64,000 nucleotides of DNA from Ficedula albicollis (GCF_000247815.1 NC_021677.1:61872571-61936570), one strand, 5' to 3'; shown: positions 12,645-26,171, numbered from the stretch's first letter. Translations and numbers: made by a program. Notes: a model not told the origin generated them from the sequence alone.

Positions 12645-12990
12645 GATATATTATATACATATATATATATATATATACACACACATATAGATATATATAT
12701 ATGTGTGTGTGTGTGGCATTTATATATGTATATATGTGTGTGTGGATGTGGATATATTTTTATATGCATTTAATTTGTGTGTTTATCTATAATTATATAT
12801 GCATATAATTGTTTTGTCTCTTTTATATATGCACATATAAATATGGGGTTAATGTTTATGTGTATGTTTTTATACATAATATATATTTTATATATTATGT
12901 GTATATGTATAAAATAGATGTTTATATATATATATAATTTATTTGTATATATATATTTATATTTTTAAAGATTAGATATATATAAATTTG
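12645..12990. repeat. AT-rich TA/TATG microsatellite region
   Basis: Mixed TA, TATATG and TG dinucleotide runs with scattered ACAC segments make up nearly the whole stretch. Nothing else is recognisable. Confidence 0.85.
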
Positions 12991-14699
12991 AGATAATGGA
13001 AAGGCATTTTGCCACCTCAGCTTCCCAAGTGTGCCTGGATCAGAGCAGGGATAATCCTGATTAAACCCACCCCTGGGAAGGAGCCAGGGAAAGCTGTGGA
13101 GCAAATTCTGCTCCTGTGGAAAAGCCCCCAGAGGGATGGATGGGCTTTGGCTCTTGTGCTCCAGAGGGGGATGGTCCTGTTGGGTTGTTCCTGTGGGAAT
13201 GCTGAAGACTTGGATCCATTGCTCTAAAAGCCATCATTTGTAATTATGGAATGAGCTGCAGCCTCTGCTCCAGCTGCATCCGCTGCCTATCCAAAGGGGG
13301 GGAGAATTCCAGGGGAAACAGCATCAGCTGCAAATCCTCTGCTTCCAAAAATCCACCAAAAATCCATGGTCCAAGCCAGGCAGGCTTGCAGAATTCCCAC
13401 TGTACCTCCTCAAGCTTATGCAGCTTTTAAATTATTTATTATTGATCCCCGATGTTAAGGTGATGGAGGCATTTGCAGGCTTGCTGCCCTGTGGATTAAT
13501 TCTGGATGTGAATTTGCTCCCATCCCTCTCCCAGAGGTGGGGGCCACCCCTGAATTCCAAACACCCATCCAGTGGGATTTAACCATGCACTGGGAAGGGG
13601 GAAAAAAAAAAAAAAAGAGATTTATTCAGTCATGTCAGGGCTCTGTTGTCCTGAGCAGTGCAGGGAAGGAGAGCCCATCTGCAACAGGGGATATCCCAAA
13701 ATAACAAGGAAAATGCAGTGTTTATACAGGGCTGGAGGCTCGTATCCTACTGCTTGTGAGTCCTAAGCTGGCCCAGAGCAGCTGCCAAGTGACGGCAGAG
13801 CTTCTGCAGGAAGGAGCTTCAATAGCTGCTGCTGCAGGAAAGGGACTTTAAAAACCATGGATTGGCAGAGGGAGAGCGTTTGGGAGCAGCCAAGTCCTGG
13901 GATAAATGGGATAAATGGGCTAGCAGGCAGGGCTGCTTCCATTTTCTTTGCCCTTCACCCAGATTCAGCCTTGCTGCTTGAATGCTGATTGTGTTCAGCA
14001 AGCCCAGAATTAAAACACACCCCGTGTGCATCTCAGTTCACACTTATTGCTGCTTGGATTCTAGGTGGGAATTTAGTGGTGGCTGTGGGAATTAAAATCT
14101 GCAGTTGTAATTCATGCTGGACAAGCAACTGCAGCCAGGCGCCGGCGTGGATGGAAAGCTGAGGATGTTTCAGGTTTAAAACACTTTCTGGAGCAGCCCT
14201 TCACTCCTTCTCTCACTGCTGTGTCCTCACAGAGGTCCCTGCGGCCATTTTTTTGTGATTTAAGATGACTCTCACATTCCCAGGACTGTCTGAATGGCTT
14301 TCCAAGGGTTTTGCTGTATAAAACATCCTGATGTCACTGCCTCTCGGCACAGTTCTAGGAGGCAAATGCAGCACCAGAATCTTCCTGGAAAAATAATTTT
14401 AAAAAAATCACAGCTGGGTTTTCCAGTCCTCCCTGGCTCCAGAGGTTTGGGTTCAGGCTGCAGGGAGAGGGGGGAAGCAGGGAGCAGGGTTTATTTTGAG
14501 GCTGGGAAGGAAGTGCCGTGTTTCCCTTTCCCGAGGGTGTTGCTGCTGGGGTTGAGCTCCCTGAGCTCCCTGAGCCCAGCCCGGGCTCCAGCTGATGCTG
14601 ACAGCTCCAGCTTCCACATCCCTGCTGCCTTCACCTGGGGATTCCTTGTCTGGAAGGGTGGCAGTGATTTCTGGTGACCCTTACGTGTGTGCAGATCAT

Positions 14700-15145
14700 T
14701 TAATAGAGCTCTGGAAGGGTTTGGGTTGGGAGAGAGCTCAAACACCTTCCACTGTCCCAGGCTGCTCCAAGCCTGGCCTTGGGCACTTCCAGGGATCCAG
14801 GGGCAGCCACAGCTGCTCTGGGCACCCTGTGCCAGCCCCTCCCCACCCTCACAGGGAAGAATTCCCAATTCCCAATATCCCATCCATCCCTGCCCTCTGG
14901 CAGTGAAGCCATTCCCTGTGTCCTGTCCCTCCATCCCCTGTAAATAGTCTCTCTCCATCTTTCCTGCAGCTTCCTCAGGCACTGGAAGGCCACAGTTAGA
15001 CCAACTCAAAGCTGCTTTACTCCAGGGTGAACAGTCCCAGTTCTTCCAGCTTTTCCTCACTGCAGAGGTGCTCCATCCCTGGGATCATCCTGGTGATCCT
15101 GCTCTGGCCTTGCTCCAGCAGCTCTGTGTCCATCCCTCCAGCTCA
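14700..15145 (-). mobile_element. CR1 LINE 3' fragment, about 445 bp
   Basis: It runs from 'gaagggtttgggttgggaga' through 'cctctggcagtgaagccatt' to 'cttgctccagcagctctgtg', covering nearly the same element segment as the copy at 10010 in the opposite orientation. Confidence 0.9.
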
Positions 15146-16171
15146 GAGGGGCTGGGTCTGCAGGTTTGCTGGAGTAAACTTCTAAATCCCAGGTCTGGGA
15201 TCTCTAAGGTGAATTTGCAGTACTTGGAGACTTACCTGAGCTCTGACAAATGAATGGCCAGCTGATAAATTCATAATAATTGATAAATACGAGTAAGTTG
15301 ATGAATGTGATGGGTTGGTAAATACAAAGTGGCCAGTGACTGATGGTAGTAGATGGGAAGACTTGAGCTGAAATATTCAGCCTTGTTGTGAAGCTGTAAC
15401 CCCAACAAATCAGTAACTCATGAATTGGGACTCTGGTGAAGGTTTCTAAACCTTTGGTCAGGTTTGACCAGGCTGCTGGCATTCCCTGGCCTGCAGGGAT
15501 TGCTCCAAGCAATCCTGGATCCCTTGCAAAGTGTGTAAAACTCAACCCCACAAAGCAGCTGCTAAACATTTGCCAGCCTCTTTTATATATAACTACCCCA
15601 TGGGACAGGCACAGACCTTCCCCTTCCTGCTAGAACCAACATTTCACTGTTAATTGAAAGTGTTAATTACTCTCAGGCCCAGGGACTTGTTTTTGTGCGT
15701 GGCCTGAATGGTTAATCTGCAGTGTAAACCCAAGTCCCCTTCTGTTAGGCATGAGTGTTACTGATTCCAAATGCCTTTGGTTTCTTCCTCCCCCTGATTT
15801 TTGGTGCCAACTCGTTCAACTTTCAGTAGGGCAGAAGTTGGACTTCATTACCAGAGTCCATTGTAATGATTTCTTGGATTTTTTTCCTGGTAGACAAGGC
15901 TTGTGCAAGTTTGCATGCTTTTCTATATTTGGTTTTGTTTAATTTGATTGTACAAAGCTGTTGAAAAGTCCAGCTGAACGTTTCCACTTTCTGCAGTCCT
16001 GATTGTGCCATTAAACCAGGAGTTCAAAGGACAAATCCAGCTCCTGCTGGGTTTTCTCAGTAACCCCGAGCTCGAGATCTGGGTTTGAGATAGGGACAGA
16101 CAAAAGTTCATTTGTCATTTTGTTCTCATCTCAGCTGAATTCAGATGTGGCTCTTGGGGATAATCTTCACT

Positions 16172-16264
16172 ATCACAGGATCATGGAATATCCTGAGCTG
16201 GGAGGAACCATGAGGATCATCCAGTCCAGCTCCTGTACAGGAGATCAAGAATCCCAGCAGGATG
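16172..16264 (-). mobile_element. CR1 3' end, second subfamily
   Basis: 'atcatggaatatcctgagct' and 'gaggatcatccagtccagct' mark a CR1 subtype different from the common 'gggttggaagggacc' copies. It is old and truncated. Confidence 0.75.
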
Positions 16265-17323
16265 TTGGTGCTGGAGTGTTTTCCTTGGTACCTTCAGTCC
16301 CTTTGGCATTGTGTCTGCTGGGATTTTACCTAATCTGGAAATTTTCCAGTTCTCTGGAATTGCTCCTGCCTTTCTGGCTGGTGCCCTGCAGTGCTGAAGG
16401 ATGGAGACAGGAGATGCTGGAATAAATGTCAGCTGGTGTTTTTAACTGGGGTTAAACTGGTGTTTCATGATGGAAATCCAGGATCACAGGGGGGTTTGGA
16501 GCTGAAAACTGAATTATTCTATTACTAAATATATTATTATATTCCATATCATTCCATTCTCTTTTCCCTGTGTGGTGCAAGGGCATGGCACTGTTACTGA
16601 TTGTCAGAGTGGAAGATGCTGTGCAGAAATGGCAGGGCCAGATGTGGGTGAAAAATATTCCAGGTGTGAGGGCCAATATTGCAAAGGATTTGTCTTTTGG
16701 AGTTACCACCATGCTTTGGTTCCCCAAATGCTTCCCAACCTGGAGGTGACCTCCAAGGACCCCATGGTTCCGTCCCTGCTGGAAGGAGATGAGGCTGTTG
16801 AGTTTTGTTGTTCCTTTGGGAGGCACCTTTTCATTTCAGTTGGGAATTTTCAGGGGTTTTTTTTGGTAGAAACTCAAAGTCCTGTTGAATTCTCTGTGCA
16901 AACCTCCTCTGGGTTCTGTTTTCCATGTGTTCCAAGGTGGTTGGGCTCACCTTTGGATAGCACAGGTGTCCTGGATGGTGGGAAAAAAACCCAATAATTT
17001 ATACTTAACCCCAAAAACTGAGCAAAATCCCTGCTGGGGGAGGTTTTGGGTCACTCATGATCCCTTGGCTTTGTGTTCCAGGTGGGATCACTGGTGACCC
17101 ACAGACCTCTTGTGTCTCATCCTCATTCCCCTTGGGTTCTTCCCTGCTTTTACATCCCATCAAAACCCTACTGAATACAAGCAGTTACTTGCATCCAAAA
17201 AGGGCTGTTGGGAGGTTTTTTTTTGGTCGATAATTCCTCCTCATTTTAAAACTTCTTTTGTCCTCTGAAGGCTCATTCTGGATCCGCTTTTAACTGGGGA
17301 AAAAAATGGGTTCTTTGTTGTAG

Positions 17324-17557
17324 ATGTCAAGAAGGACTGGTCAGATCACGCTCTGTGGTGGGAAAAGAAGAAAACTTGGCTCCTTAAAACCCACTGGACG
17401 TTGGATAAATACGGGATCCAGGCAGATGCCAAGCTCCAGTTCACCCCTCAGCACAAGCTGCTGCGCCTGCAGCTGCCCAACATGAAGTATGTCAAGGTGA
17501 AGGTCAACTTCTCTGACAGGGTCTTCAAAGCTGTTTCTGACATCTGCAAAACCTTCA
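17324..17557 (+). CDS. FERMT2: FERMT2 coding exon 2: end of F0 and start of F1
   Basis: The exon encodes residues 53-130 plus the first base of codon 131. It opens with two bases completing Asp53 ([16 protein letters not shown]) and closes with AVSDICKTF. The acceptor is TTGTTGTAG and the donor GTAAGT. It covers the end of the F0 subdomain and the first part of F1, the ubiquitin-like folds that help kindlins contact paxillin and membrane. The reading frame is intact and nearly identical to mammalian kindlin-2, with Lys for Arg in WWEKK(R/K)TW. The 5' partner exon lies outside the window, so the internal ATG at 17325 is not the start. Confidence 0.97.
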
Positions 17558-18186
17558 GTAAGTGCTGAGAAACCCCCCACCCTGGGCAGCTTCCCTGTTG
17601 TTTTAAATTTTTTTGTTTTAAATTTGAGAAATCCTCGGTGTTTTCTGGCTTTGATCACCCTGGAGTCACTTGGACATCAAGCAGCTCAATGTCCATTCTT
17701 CTTCTCTTCCACATCTCCTCTTTTGTGTGTAAATACTTAATTAACAGGACAAATTAAGGCAAAAAGTGGTAAAAAAAAATGCTTTTTTTTTGTGCTGAAT
17801 TCTCTTCCATAGCAGGGCTTTGTCACAGATGAGGCTGTACCAGCCCTGCTGGATGTTCAGGCTGCTGGTGTTGGGTTGTGATTTTTAATTTTTTTTCCCC
17901 CTGCAAATTTATGTGCTGGATGAAAAGCAAGCCCTGAAATGGGAAATCTGCCAGCCCTGTGGGTTGTCTTCTAGTGGAAAATCATATTAGAGATTAAGTG
18001 GTGATGCTTCACTGTAAAACTGTCTGGTGGAGGGAAGGAACTGAGTCTTGCTGTCTCCTCTTCACCCTCATTTCCTGATGGAGGAGAAGCCCAGGAGAAA
18101 AGGAGAGATCCTTCCCTACCAGGCATAATGTTTTACCCATCTTCACAAATTCCTCATCCTAAAACCTGGTATTTCTTCCTGCCCAC

Positions 18187-18187
<1 letters not shown>

Positions 18188-18242
<55 letters not shown>
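18188..18242. repeat. Poly-A run, 55 bp
   Basis: A pure A run followed by 'gagagacagc'. No flanking processed pseudogene or LINE body was recognised, so its origin is unclear. Confidence 0.95.
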
Positions 18243-18245
<3 letters not shown>

Positions 18246-18927
18246 AGACAGCAACTCCACCCTGAGGAACTCCAGGAAGCTCCATATGGGAATTCTCCCC
18301 TCCCAAAAGAGCCTGCAACCCATCCTCAGCTGTAGCAAATCCATTCCTGCTCTCAGAAGGCAGCTGAGGTTACTCTTGGCTGACCCAGTTGTTTGGGGAG
18401 GCAGGAAAAACTCATCCCTACGTGCTGTGTCCAGCACATCCGTGGTTTGCTTGGTATTTTTAGCTGGTTACAGATCTTTGCTGTTTCTTTCCTGTTTTGT
18501 TGTTTTTTGTTGTGTTGTTTTTTTTTTTTAAACCTAAATATTGGGCAATTTCTCCTTAAAATAGAAAAGGCTTAGCCAGCGTTCTGTCTGAGTGGGTTTT
18601 GTTTCCCCCACCCCCATGTCCCACTGGCACTCAGGATGTCGTGCTAGACAGGGAGGTCCCAGGCTTGGAGGCTGATGAATCTGTCCAGCAGTGACTCACA
18701 TCAGGAAATTGTGATACGCTTCATCACGGGACAGGAGATCTGTCACTGATGCTGTCAGAACCTTACATGGGCCTGAAGCAGCCTTTGCTTCCAGCTGCAG
18801 AGCTTTTGGTGGGTTTATGACCAAAGCAGCAGAATAATCCTGATATTTAAAGGTGTGGGAGGGGGGAAAAGCTCTGGGATAGCAGAGGTTGGAGCTCTGA
18901 GCAGGCAGCAGGGACACATCCATCAAG

Positions 18928-20135
18928 GGTGGTGCTGGCTTGCCTTCTGCAGCATCTGAAGTGCTGAAATGAAGTTCCTGATTTTGGGGAAAGCAGGGCT
19001 TTTACTGGAAATTTCACTTTCCTTTGAGTGACTCTCAGCAGCCTGAGCTGCTTGAGGGCAGGCACAAACTGCAGTGATTAAGTTGTTCAGCCCTCCCAGT
19101 TGTGTTTACTGGGAGCCAGATGTTCAGCAGAGCTACTGGGAAGATGAGACATGAGCTTGGCATCAGCTTGAGGGAAGAGGGATTGGGATGTGGGGATGCA
19201 GAAGTGCTGGAGTTGGAGGGGCTGGGATGCTCTTCCCAGGACCACAGAGGTATAAATACAAATTATGTACAAAGACATTTTATATCAGTGTTAGAATGCC
19301 ACTATAGGTGTCAAAACACCACTATTTTTATTTAATGTATTTTGACATTTATATACTTAATATATATATAATATAAAAGCACATAAAAACCCATATATTA
19401 TATATATATATTACCTATTAGGAATAAAATCTTGGCTGTGAGGGTGGCCCAGAGCAGCTGTGGCTGCCCCTGGATCCCTGGCAGTGTCCAAGGCCAGGCT
19501 GGACAGGGCTTGGAGCAACCTGGGACAGTGGGGTGGTGCTGGCTTGCCTTCTGCAGCATCTGAAGTGCTGAAATGAAGTTCCTGATTTTGGGGAAAGCAG
19601 GGCTTTTACTGGAAATTTCACTTTCCTTTGAGTGACTCTCAGCAGCCTGAGCTGCTTGAGGGCAGGCACAAACTGCAGTGATTAAGTTGTTCAGCCCTCC
19701 CAGTTGTGTTTACTGGGAGCCAGATGTTCAGCAGAGCTACTGGGAAGATGAGACATGAGCTTGGCATCAGCTTGAGGGAAGAGGGATTGGGATGTGGGGA
19801 TGCAGAAGTGCTGGAGTTGGAGGGGCTGGGATGCTCTTCCCAGGACCACAGAGGTATAAATACAAATTATGTACAAAGACATTTTATATCAGTGTTAGAA
19901 TGCCACTATAGGTGTCAAAACACCACTATTTTTATTTAATGTATTTTGACATTTATATACTTAATATATATATAATATAAAAGCACATAAAAACCCATAT
20001 ATTATATATATATATTACCTATTAGGAATAAAATCTTGGCTGTGAGGGTGGCCCAGAGCAGCTGTGGCTGCCCCTGGATCCCTGGCAGTGTCCAAGGCCA
20101 GGCTGGACAGGGCTTGGAGCAACCTGGGATAGTGG
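18928..20135. repeat. 604-bp direct tandem duplication
   Basis: Copy 1 is 18928-19531 and copy 2 is 19532-20135. By eye the copies differ at one position near the right end (gggacagtgg versus gggatagtgg). Each includes an AT-rich microsatellite and the start of a CR1. Only the second copy continues into the rest of that CR1, which fixes the right breakpoint inside it. Confidence 0.95.
19414..19531 (+). mobile_element. CR1 fragment cut by the duplication junction
   Basis: It starts at 'aggaataaaatcttggctgt' and stops at 'caacctgggacagtgg', where the second copy of the 604-bp unit begins. Confidence 0.85.
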
Positions 20136-20225
20136 AATGTGTCCCTGCCCATGGCAGGGGGTGGAATGGGATGATCTTTAAGGTCCCTTCCAACCCAGAC
20201 TGTCCTGTGATTTTGTGAGTCTGTG
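20018..20225 (+). mobile_element. CR1 3' end, intact copy at the duplication
   Basis: It continues past the duplication breakpoint through 'cccatggcagggggtggaat' to a tail of 'gtgattttgtgagtctgtga', a CR1-like octamer end. Confidence 0.9.
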
Positions 20226-21126
20226 ATTCTCCTTTTTCCCTCCCCAGTTGTGTTTATCCTGCCCAGTTTTTGTCCCTTACTTTTCCCTGCCTTCCTCAAC
20301 ATCCCTGCACAGCTTGGCTGCAGAGAGCTCTCATATCCCATATTAATCAAACTAATTGTGTCTCCAAGGAAGAGCGAGCAGATATTTCAAGATGGAAGGG
20401 AAAGTGCTCCCAGCATAGTCTTTGTCTCTGAAATCCCTTCATTTCTGGGCCCCAGGGAGGTTAGGACAGACCTGTGCCTTCGAGTTGCTCATATTTTGGC
20501 TGTACCTGTTTGCTGTTGTTGCTCCTGGATCATTTCATTACACACCTCAGTAACTCCAGCACAAAGTATCAACAATTAAAGTAATTCCTGAGGTTCTCAG
20601 GACTCTGGCTGGTTGCATTTATAAAATCCTCTCTACACAAGGAGGAACACCCATGGATTAATTATTTAGGGCTGTCCTTTGCTTCTGTTCCCTTTAAATT
20701 GTTTACCCAGAGGTGTCACCCCTGCAGAGTGTGGCTGATTTTTAAAGAGAATCTCTGTTCTTGTGCAGAGGGAAGTTATTCCAAAGGGCAGCTCCCCAGG
20801 GCTCCCAAGAGGTGCCTGTGGGAAGATGCTGGAGCCACTTGCACACCCCTCACTTTCCTGGAGGTCGTGTGAAGCTGGATAAAAACCCAGTCCCATTCCC
20901 AGGGGCTGGATTGCAGCCCCTGGATTCCCACAGAGCCGTTCAGGGGGGTTAAAGGCAGGGATTGACCCCGGCACACACGAGGAGAGGAGCGGGCAGTGCT
21001 GGGATGGGCAGCCCTCATCCAAAGGGTGGCCTGGAATCCTGCCCAGGAGCAGCTGCTGGCAAGCAGCTCCAGCCTGAAGGGCCAGCTTTGATCTGCAATT
21101 AAAGACCAGAGAAAGAGAAAGCAAAA

Positions 21127-21186
21127 CTTCACTATTTTTTTTTCTTTTTTTTTTTTTTTTTTGGGGGGGGGGGGGTTTTTTTTTCT
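21127..21186. repeat. T-run / G13 / T-run homopolymer block
   Basis: Long T runs flank a pure G run of 13 at about 21163-21175. It is a small version of the poly-G blocks seen elsewhere, though short enough to be real. Confidence 0.85.
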
Positions 21187-21543
21187 TTGTGCTTCCCGCC
21201 CGGCCGGCAGCAGGACACGGGGGTTGGGATGGGATGTTCCCGTGTGCCTCCCTGCTCTCATCATCCCACTGGGAGATAATTCCACCCAGAAAACTGCCCA
21301 GCAGATACCCAACTGCAGTTTGATAGCACTTTATTGGTGGGAGTGGGAATATCCTCATTGGGAAGTGGGATTTGGGGAGGCAGCAGGTGCTCACCCATCA
21401 CCCGACATAACCACAAATGGAATGTGGAGGTTTGTAAAGATTCCCTGGAATTTTTCTTTGCCCAGACCTGGGCAGTCTCTTTTGGATCTGACAAGGATCA
21501 ATCAGTGTTTGATTTTTAATAACAATTTTCTTTTCCTGTGTGA

Positions 21544-21752
21544 ATAGGGAGGAATTCTTGGCTGTGGGGGCAGTGAGACACAGGGTGCCCAGAGAAGCTG
21601 TGATTGCCCCTGGATCCCAGGAAGTGTCCAAGGGCAGGCTGGACAGGGCTTGGAGCAACCTGGGACAGTGGAAGGTGTCCCTGCCCATGGCAGGGAACTG
21701 GATGATCTTTAATGTCTCTTCCAACCCAAACCATTCTGGGATTCTGGGATGG
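21544..21752 (+). mobile_element. CR1 3' end
   Basis: It runs from 'agggaggaattcttggctgt' to 'ccaaaccattctgggattct' and is well preserved, with a short deletion near 'atggcagggaactgg'. Confidence 0.88.
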
Positions 21753-22985
21753 CTTCACTTGATTCCAGCCTTGCAGCTGTTCATGCCTTTAAGCTGCTTC
21801 CTTCCAGCATTCTGCCTGTATTTTTTTCCATGGATCCCAGGAGCTCCCAGGGACTCCAGGCAGGCTCTGCTGCTGCTCTGTGAGCACGTGGGACAGGAAA
21901 AGCAAACAGCAAGATGCAAGTGTGAGAGTTTTTTCCCAGGCCTCGGCGTTTCCTGCCCCAGCAATGCTCCTTCTCCTGGGGACACGACTTGTGTTGGAGC
22001 TGCAGGGTGGGGGGAGATGCTGTGACAGCAGAAAAGCTCCCACCCTTCTCCTGTTCTCCTGGCTGTGAAGATTTGGGACCTCTGCTGCCCTCCAGCCTGA
22101 GAAGGGGAGCAGGGAAAGTTCTGGTTGATGTGCATGGGAGCACAGAGAGAAAAAAGCAGTGCCAGAGCTGGGAGGAGGCAGCTCTGGGAGGAAACGCTGC
22201 AAAATTCATGACCAATATCTCCCTACCCACCCTGAGGCTGTGTAAGACAGAGAAATTCCCTTCAGGCTCTTTTATTTCCCCAGAGCCTGGTGGAGCTCCT
22301 GCCTCAATAATCTGTGTGAATTAGTCACCTGCTTTGGAAAATCGAATCTGGGGACATCCTGTGCCCAGCTGTGGCACTTTGCATGCCCACATTCCATCCT
22401 GCTCCCCTTCTTGCACAGGGTGAGGGTGGTCTGATCCTGAGGGAGTTTGTGGGGCTGAGGATGCAGAGAATCCCGTGATGGTGATGAGCTGCTTCTCATC
22501 ATCCCAAAAATAAGGATGTTCCCCAGACTCAGGGAGTGCTGGGAGGTGACAGCCCAGCCTTGCCTCAGCCTCCAGCCACCAAATGCAACCTGAGCCCAGC
22601 TGGCAGTGGCCTTTGGTGACAGTGGCATTTGGGAGGGGCAGGATGCCAGCCCAGCCCAGGGAAGGAGACACTGTCCCAGTGCTGAATGTGACCCTACCTT
22701 TTTTTTTTCCCCTTTCCAAACACTCCCTGCTCCAGGACAGAACGTCCTCTGACTCCTGAAGTATTTGCAATATTTCCACGCCCTCCGTTGCCAAAAAGAC
22801 TTCTATAAAAAGCCACTGTTTGTTGTTTTTTGGGGGTTTTTTTTTGTTTGTTTTTGTTTTTTTGTTTTTTGCAAAACTGAAACCCTTTGGTGGACGATGT
22901 GCAGTGTTCCCAGGGCTCTGTGACAGGCACATGGAGCTGCATCCCTCCCAGTTGCTTTCAAGAGGCAAAACTGCCTGGAGTTTGT

Positions 22986-23098
22986 GGAATCACAGAATGT
23001 CCTGATTGGATATTCTGGAAGGGACCCACAAGGATCATCAAGTCCAACTCCTGGCCCTGCACAGGACAAGAATCCCACCATCCCTGGCCACTGCAAAC
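22986..23098 (-). mobile_element. CR1 3' end, second subfamily
   Basis: 'aatcacagaatgtcctgatt' is followed by 'acaaggatcatcaagtccaa' and 'ctggccctgcacagg', the same subtype as the copies at 46777 and 62197. Confidence 0.85.
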
Positions 23099-23175
23099 CT
23101 CCTAAACTTTTCTTTCTTCCTTCACACCCTGCTGGTAAATAAAGGAGTGTTCTCCCTAAAATCATGGAGTCCTGG

Positions 23176-23425
23176 TAGATGCACATGAGCATCTCAGGGA
23201 GAATTTGGGGAGCAACACCAGCATTCAGGAGGAATTTGTTCCTGGAAAGGGTGGTCAGGCATTGGAAGAGGCTGGTTTGGATTCCCCATCCCTGGAGGTG
23301 TCCAGGGAAGGACTGGATGTGCCACTCAGTGCTCTGGGCTGGGCACAAGGTGGGGAATGAGTCCCAGGTTGGACTTGATGATCCTGGATGTCTTTTCCAG
23401 CCTGAGTGACCCTGGGATCTGGGGG
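23176..23425 (+). mobile_element. CR1 3' fragment
   Basis: It contains 'gtggtcaggcattggaagag', 'ccatccctggaggtgtccag' and the near-terminal 'ttggacttgatgatcctgga'. It lies 78 bp from an opposite-strand copy. Confidence 0.85.
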
Positions 23426-25546
23426 TGCAGGCTCTGTGGAAGCTCAGGAGCATCAGGAGGATGCTCAGGGATGACGTTCAGGGGAGGCAGAGGCGGTGAA
23501 ACACCGAGGATGGATTTGCTGCCTTTTCCTGCCACGAGCAGAGAGGTTTGGCAGTGGCACAGCTATTTCTAAATATGTCCAGGGAATGGGTGTGGAAGGA
23601 AATCTTCCCATTTCCAGAGCTGGCCAAATTGCAACGTCCTCAGCTTTTTCAACTGCAGGGCCCAAGTGTTCTCTGCCAGCGGCGTTTTCCCCTTTTATTG
23701 CCTGCCCGTGCTCAGCTGTCCTGCAGGATCCAGACCAGCCCCAGGAACTGGGGTCAGGGAAATAACCAGATTTAATTACAAAGTGTCTGAGATGGAGAAA
23801 AAAAAAAAAAATCCTCCCCACTCTCCCCCCTGTCCTCACCCCAGTCGTGTTCTGCGTGTGGAGGAGCAGCAGGTTTTATGTCACCGTGTGAGTCAGTGAA
23901 TTTTTTCATCCTTACTCTGCTGTTGACTGAGACCCTTTAAATAGAATTCTGTCCTGAAGATATTAGGACATGCTGGCCAAGCCAGTGCTGCTGCCTTCCT
24001 TGGAATTAGTTGGATTGCTCTTTGATGCAGAGGGAAGGGTGTAAGTGGGTTGTTTTTTCTCTTGTTTGTGGGATTAAATTAATGGAGTTTAATTGGACTC
24101 GAGCTGCAGTTCAGCCACTTCAGGGGCAAGGCTCATAGTGCTGCCTGTGCTCCAAGAGGGAGCCTGGGGATTTCGTCCCACTTATGGAAAAAAACATCCA
24201 AACATTCAAGTGTTTGTTGACTCTGCCTCTCCAATGGCTCTTTTTATTGGCCTTGCAGTAATGCTTGGCTCCATCACCACTGCCTGCATCCTCCTCCTCC
24301 TCCTTTTCCTTCTCCTCATGGGTCTCTCTGCGCTGCTGGTGCCCAATTCCAGCTCTGGGAGCCACTGGCAAAACCATTCACACCGCTCCAAACCCCACTG
24401 ACCCCGTTTTTGGGTGGTTTTTGCACATCATTGCTCCCTTGGCAAATCCGTAAGTCAACAGGCACTTGGATTTTCCACCCACAATTTGGGAAGGCTCCAG
24501 CAAAACCTCTGCCAGGGTCAGCCCCATCTGATTCCACACCCATAGCACTCCTTGGGCATCTCCAGAGGCTCTGTGGGATGTCCTGAGAGAGCTGCAGGGC
24601 CCCAGGCAGTGAGTGGAGAGCTTGGCTTTTGCCCAGATAAATATTTAAGTTCCTGGGCATCTGAAGAACCCATAATAAAATGTACTGAATGTACAAACCC
24701 AGTAAACTGTGCTGGGAGGTGAGGACCTGCTCAGTCAGATTTCTGCCCAGTGTCCAGCACAACCACAGCCTTATCTCCAGGCACTCCTCAAGTTATGTAA
24801 GTCCTTTTTTAGTTCCTTTCTGAGGTTTTGTTGGTTTTTTTCCCCCTCTGGTCTGTTTTGCAGAACTTTATCTCGAGAGAATTTATGTTGCAGATAAGTC
24901 AGATGCTTCATTTTGTAAACTTAACACTGTGAAAAGCCATCCACAGAATTCACTCATTCCAAGAAAAAAAGAAAAAAAAACAGCCTTTATTTTTGGTTTT
25001 TATGTCTGAAATGGAAGAAAAATGAGGTTTGAGGTCTCATTTTTCTAAGACTCGTCAGAGTGATGCACAAAGGCTGTAATTTTTATGAGTCACTGGTTGG
25101 AGGGAGCAGTGATGGAGTGCAGAGAAATCCCACTTCCCAGAGATATCCCACTTCAAAACACGTCTCCTGAAGGAGGGTGGCTGGATCAGCATTAAAGAGA
25201 GGATTTCCCCTCAATGCTGTCTGTGCTACAAGTCAATTTATGGAGTTTTTATGTTCAAGAATTAAGGAGGTGAACCAGCCCTCTGGCCTTCAGAGGAGCC
25301 AGAAATGGGGAAGGAAATTGGGTGCTGGAAGCTTCTTAGGAACATTAATTTTCTTCCTACATCAAAATTTTCTTTGTATCTCATATTATTATCTGTATTT
25401 ATGAGAACTGAATACTGAAAGTAGTGTGATTTCCCATCATTTCAGTTGTTGGGAAAGTTGGTCCATACTTAGCCCTTCCAGTCAATGATGTCATGTTCTA
25501 TATGTGGGTGATGTAAGGAAATCATAAATCTGATTTCTTGTGGGAA

Positions 25547-25697
25547 TGGGAGCCCCTGGATCCCTGGGAGTGTCCAAGGCCAGGCTGGATGGAGTTTAGA
25601 GCAGTTTGGGACAGTGGAAGGTGTCTCTGCCCATGGCAGGGGGTGGGATGAGATGAGTTTAAGGTCCCTTCCAACCCAGACCATTCTGGGATCCCCA
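25547..25697 (+). mobile_element. CR1 3' end
   Basis: It runs from 'agcccctggatccctgggag' to 'cccagaccattctgggatcc'. Confidence 0.88.
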
Positions 25698-26171
25698 TCA
25701 CAACACACCTTGGTGGATAAAGATGCAGCAGCTGCAAGATTTACTTGGTGGATTTAGTGCAAAGGAGCGTAAATTGAGAATTTTACACCCTGCAAGGGAG
25801 ATTTATTTTTTTAAAAGTCGGTTTGCAGGGTGCAGATGGTGCTTTGTGAAGGAAGAGGGTTTAATCCCAGCTCTGGAGTTTGTCTCAGGGTGGGAGATAA
25901 ATGAGCACAGCTGGGCTGGGTGAGCTGTGCAGGGGCTGGATGAGAAATGAGGGATTACACAGGAAAAAAAGGCCAAGGACTTCCCTTGAGCCAGAGACAG
26001 CAGGCACAGGCAGGATCTTGCAGGCAAATGGAGGAGAGGATGCTGCAGGCAGCAAAATGGCTTCATCCAAGAGTTGGAAAAATTTCTCTTGGAGATTCCA
26101 AGCTGCCTTTCTGATCATATTTTGAGCTCTGAAACTCTTCCTTCCAGGCTCAGGCCATTCTATCTCCTTCC

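Noticed and set aside
17325..17327. ATG at the start of coding exon 2 as the translation start
   Set aside because: It is out of frame with the kindlin reading frame: the first two bases complete Asp53.
24093..24401. 102-residue frame with a hydrophobic, leucine-rich segment
   Set aside because: No recognisable family, no splice support; the leucines come from a CTC/CTT-rich stretch.
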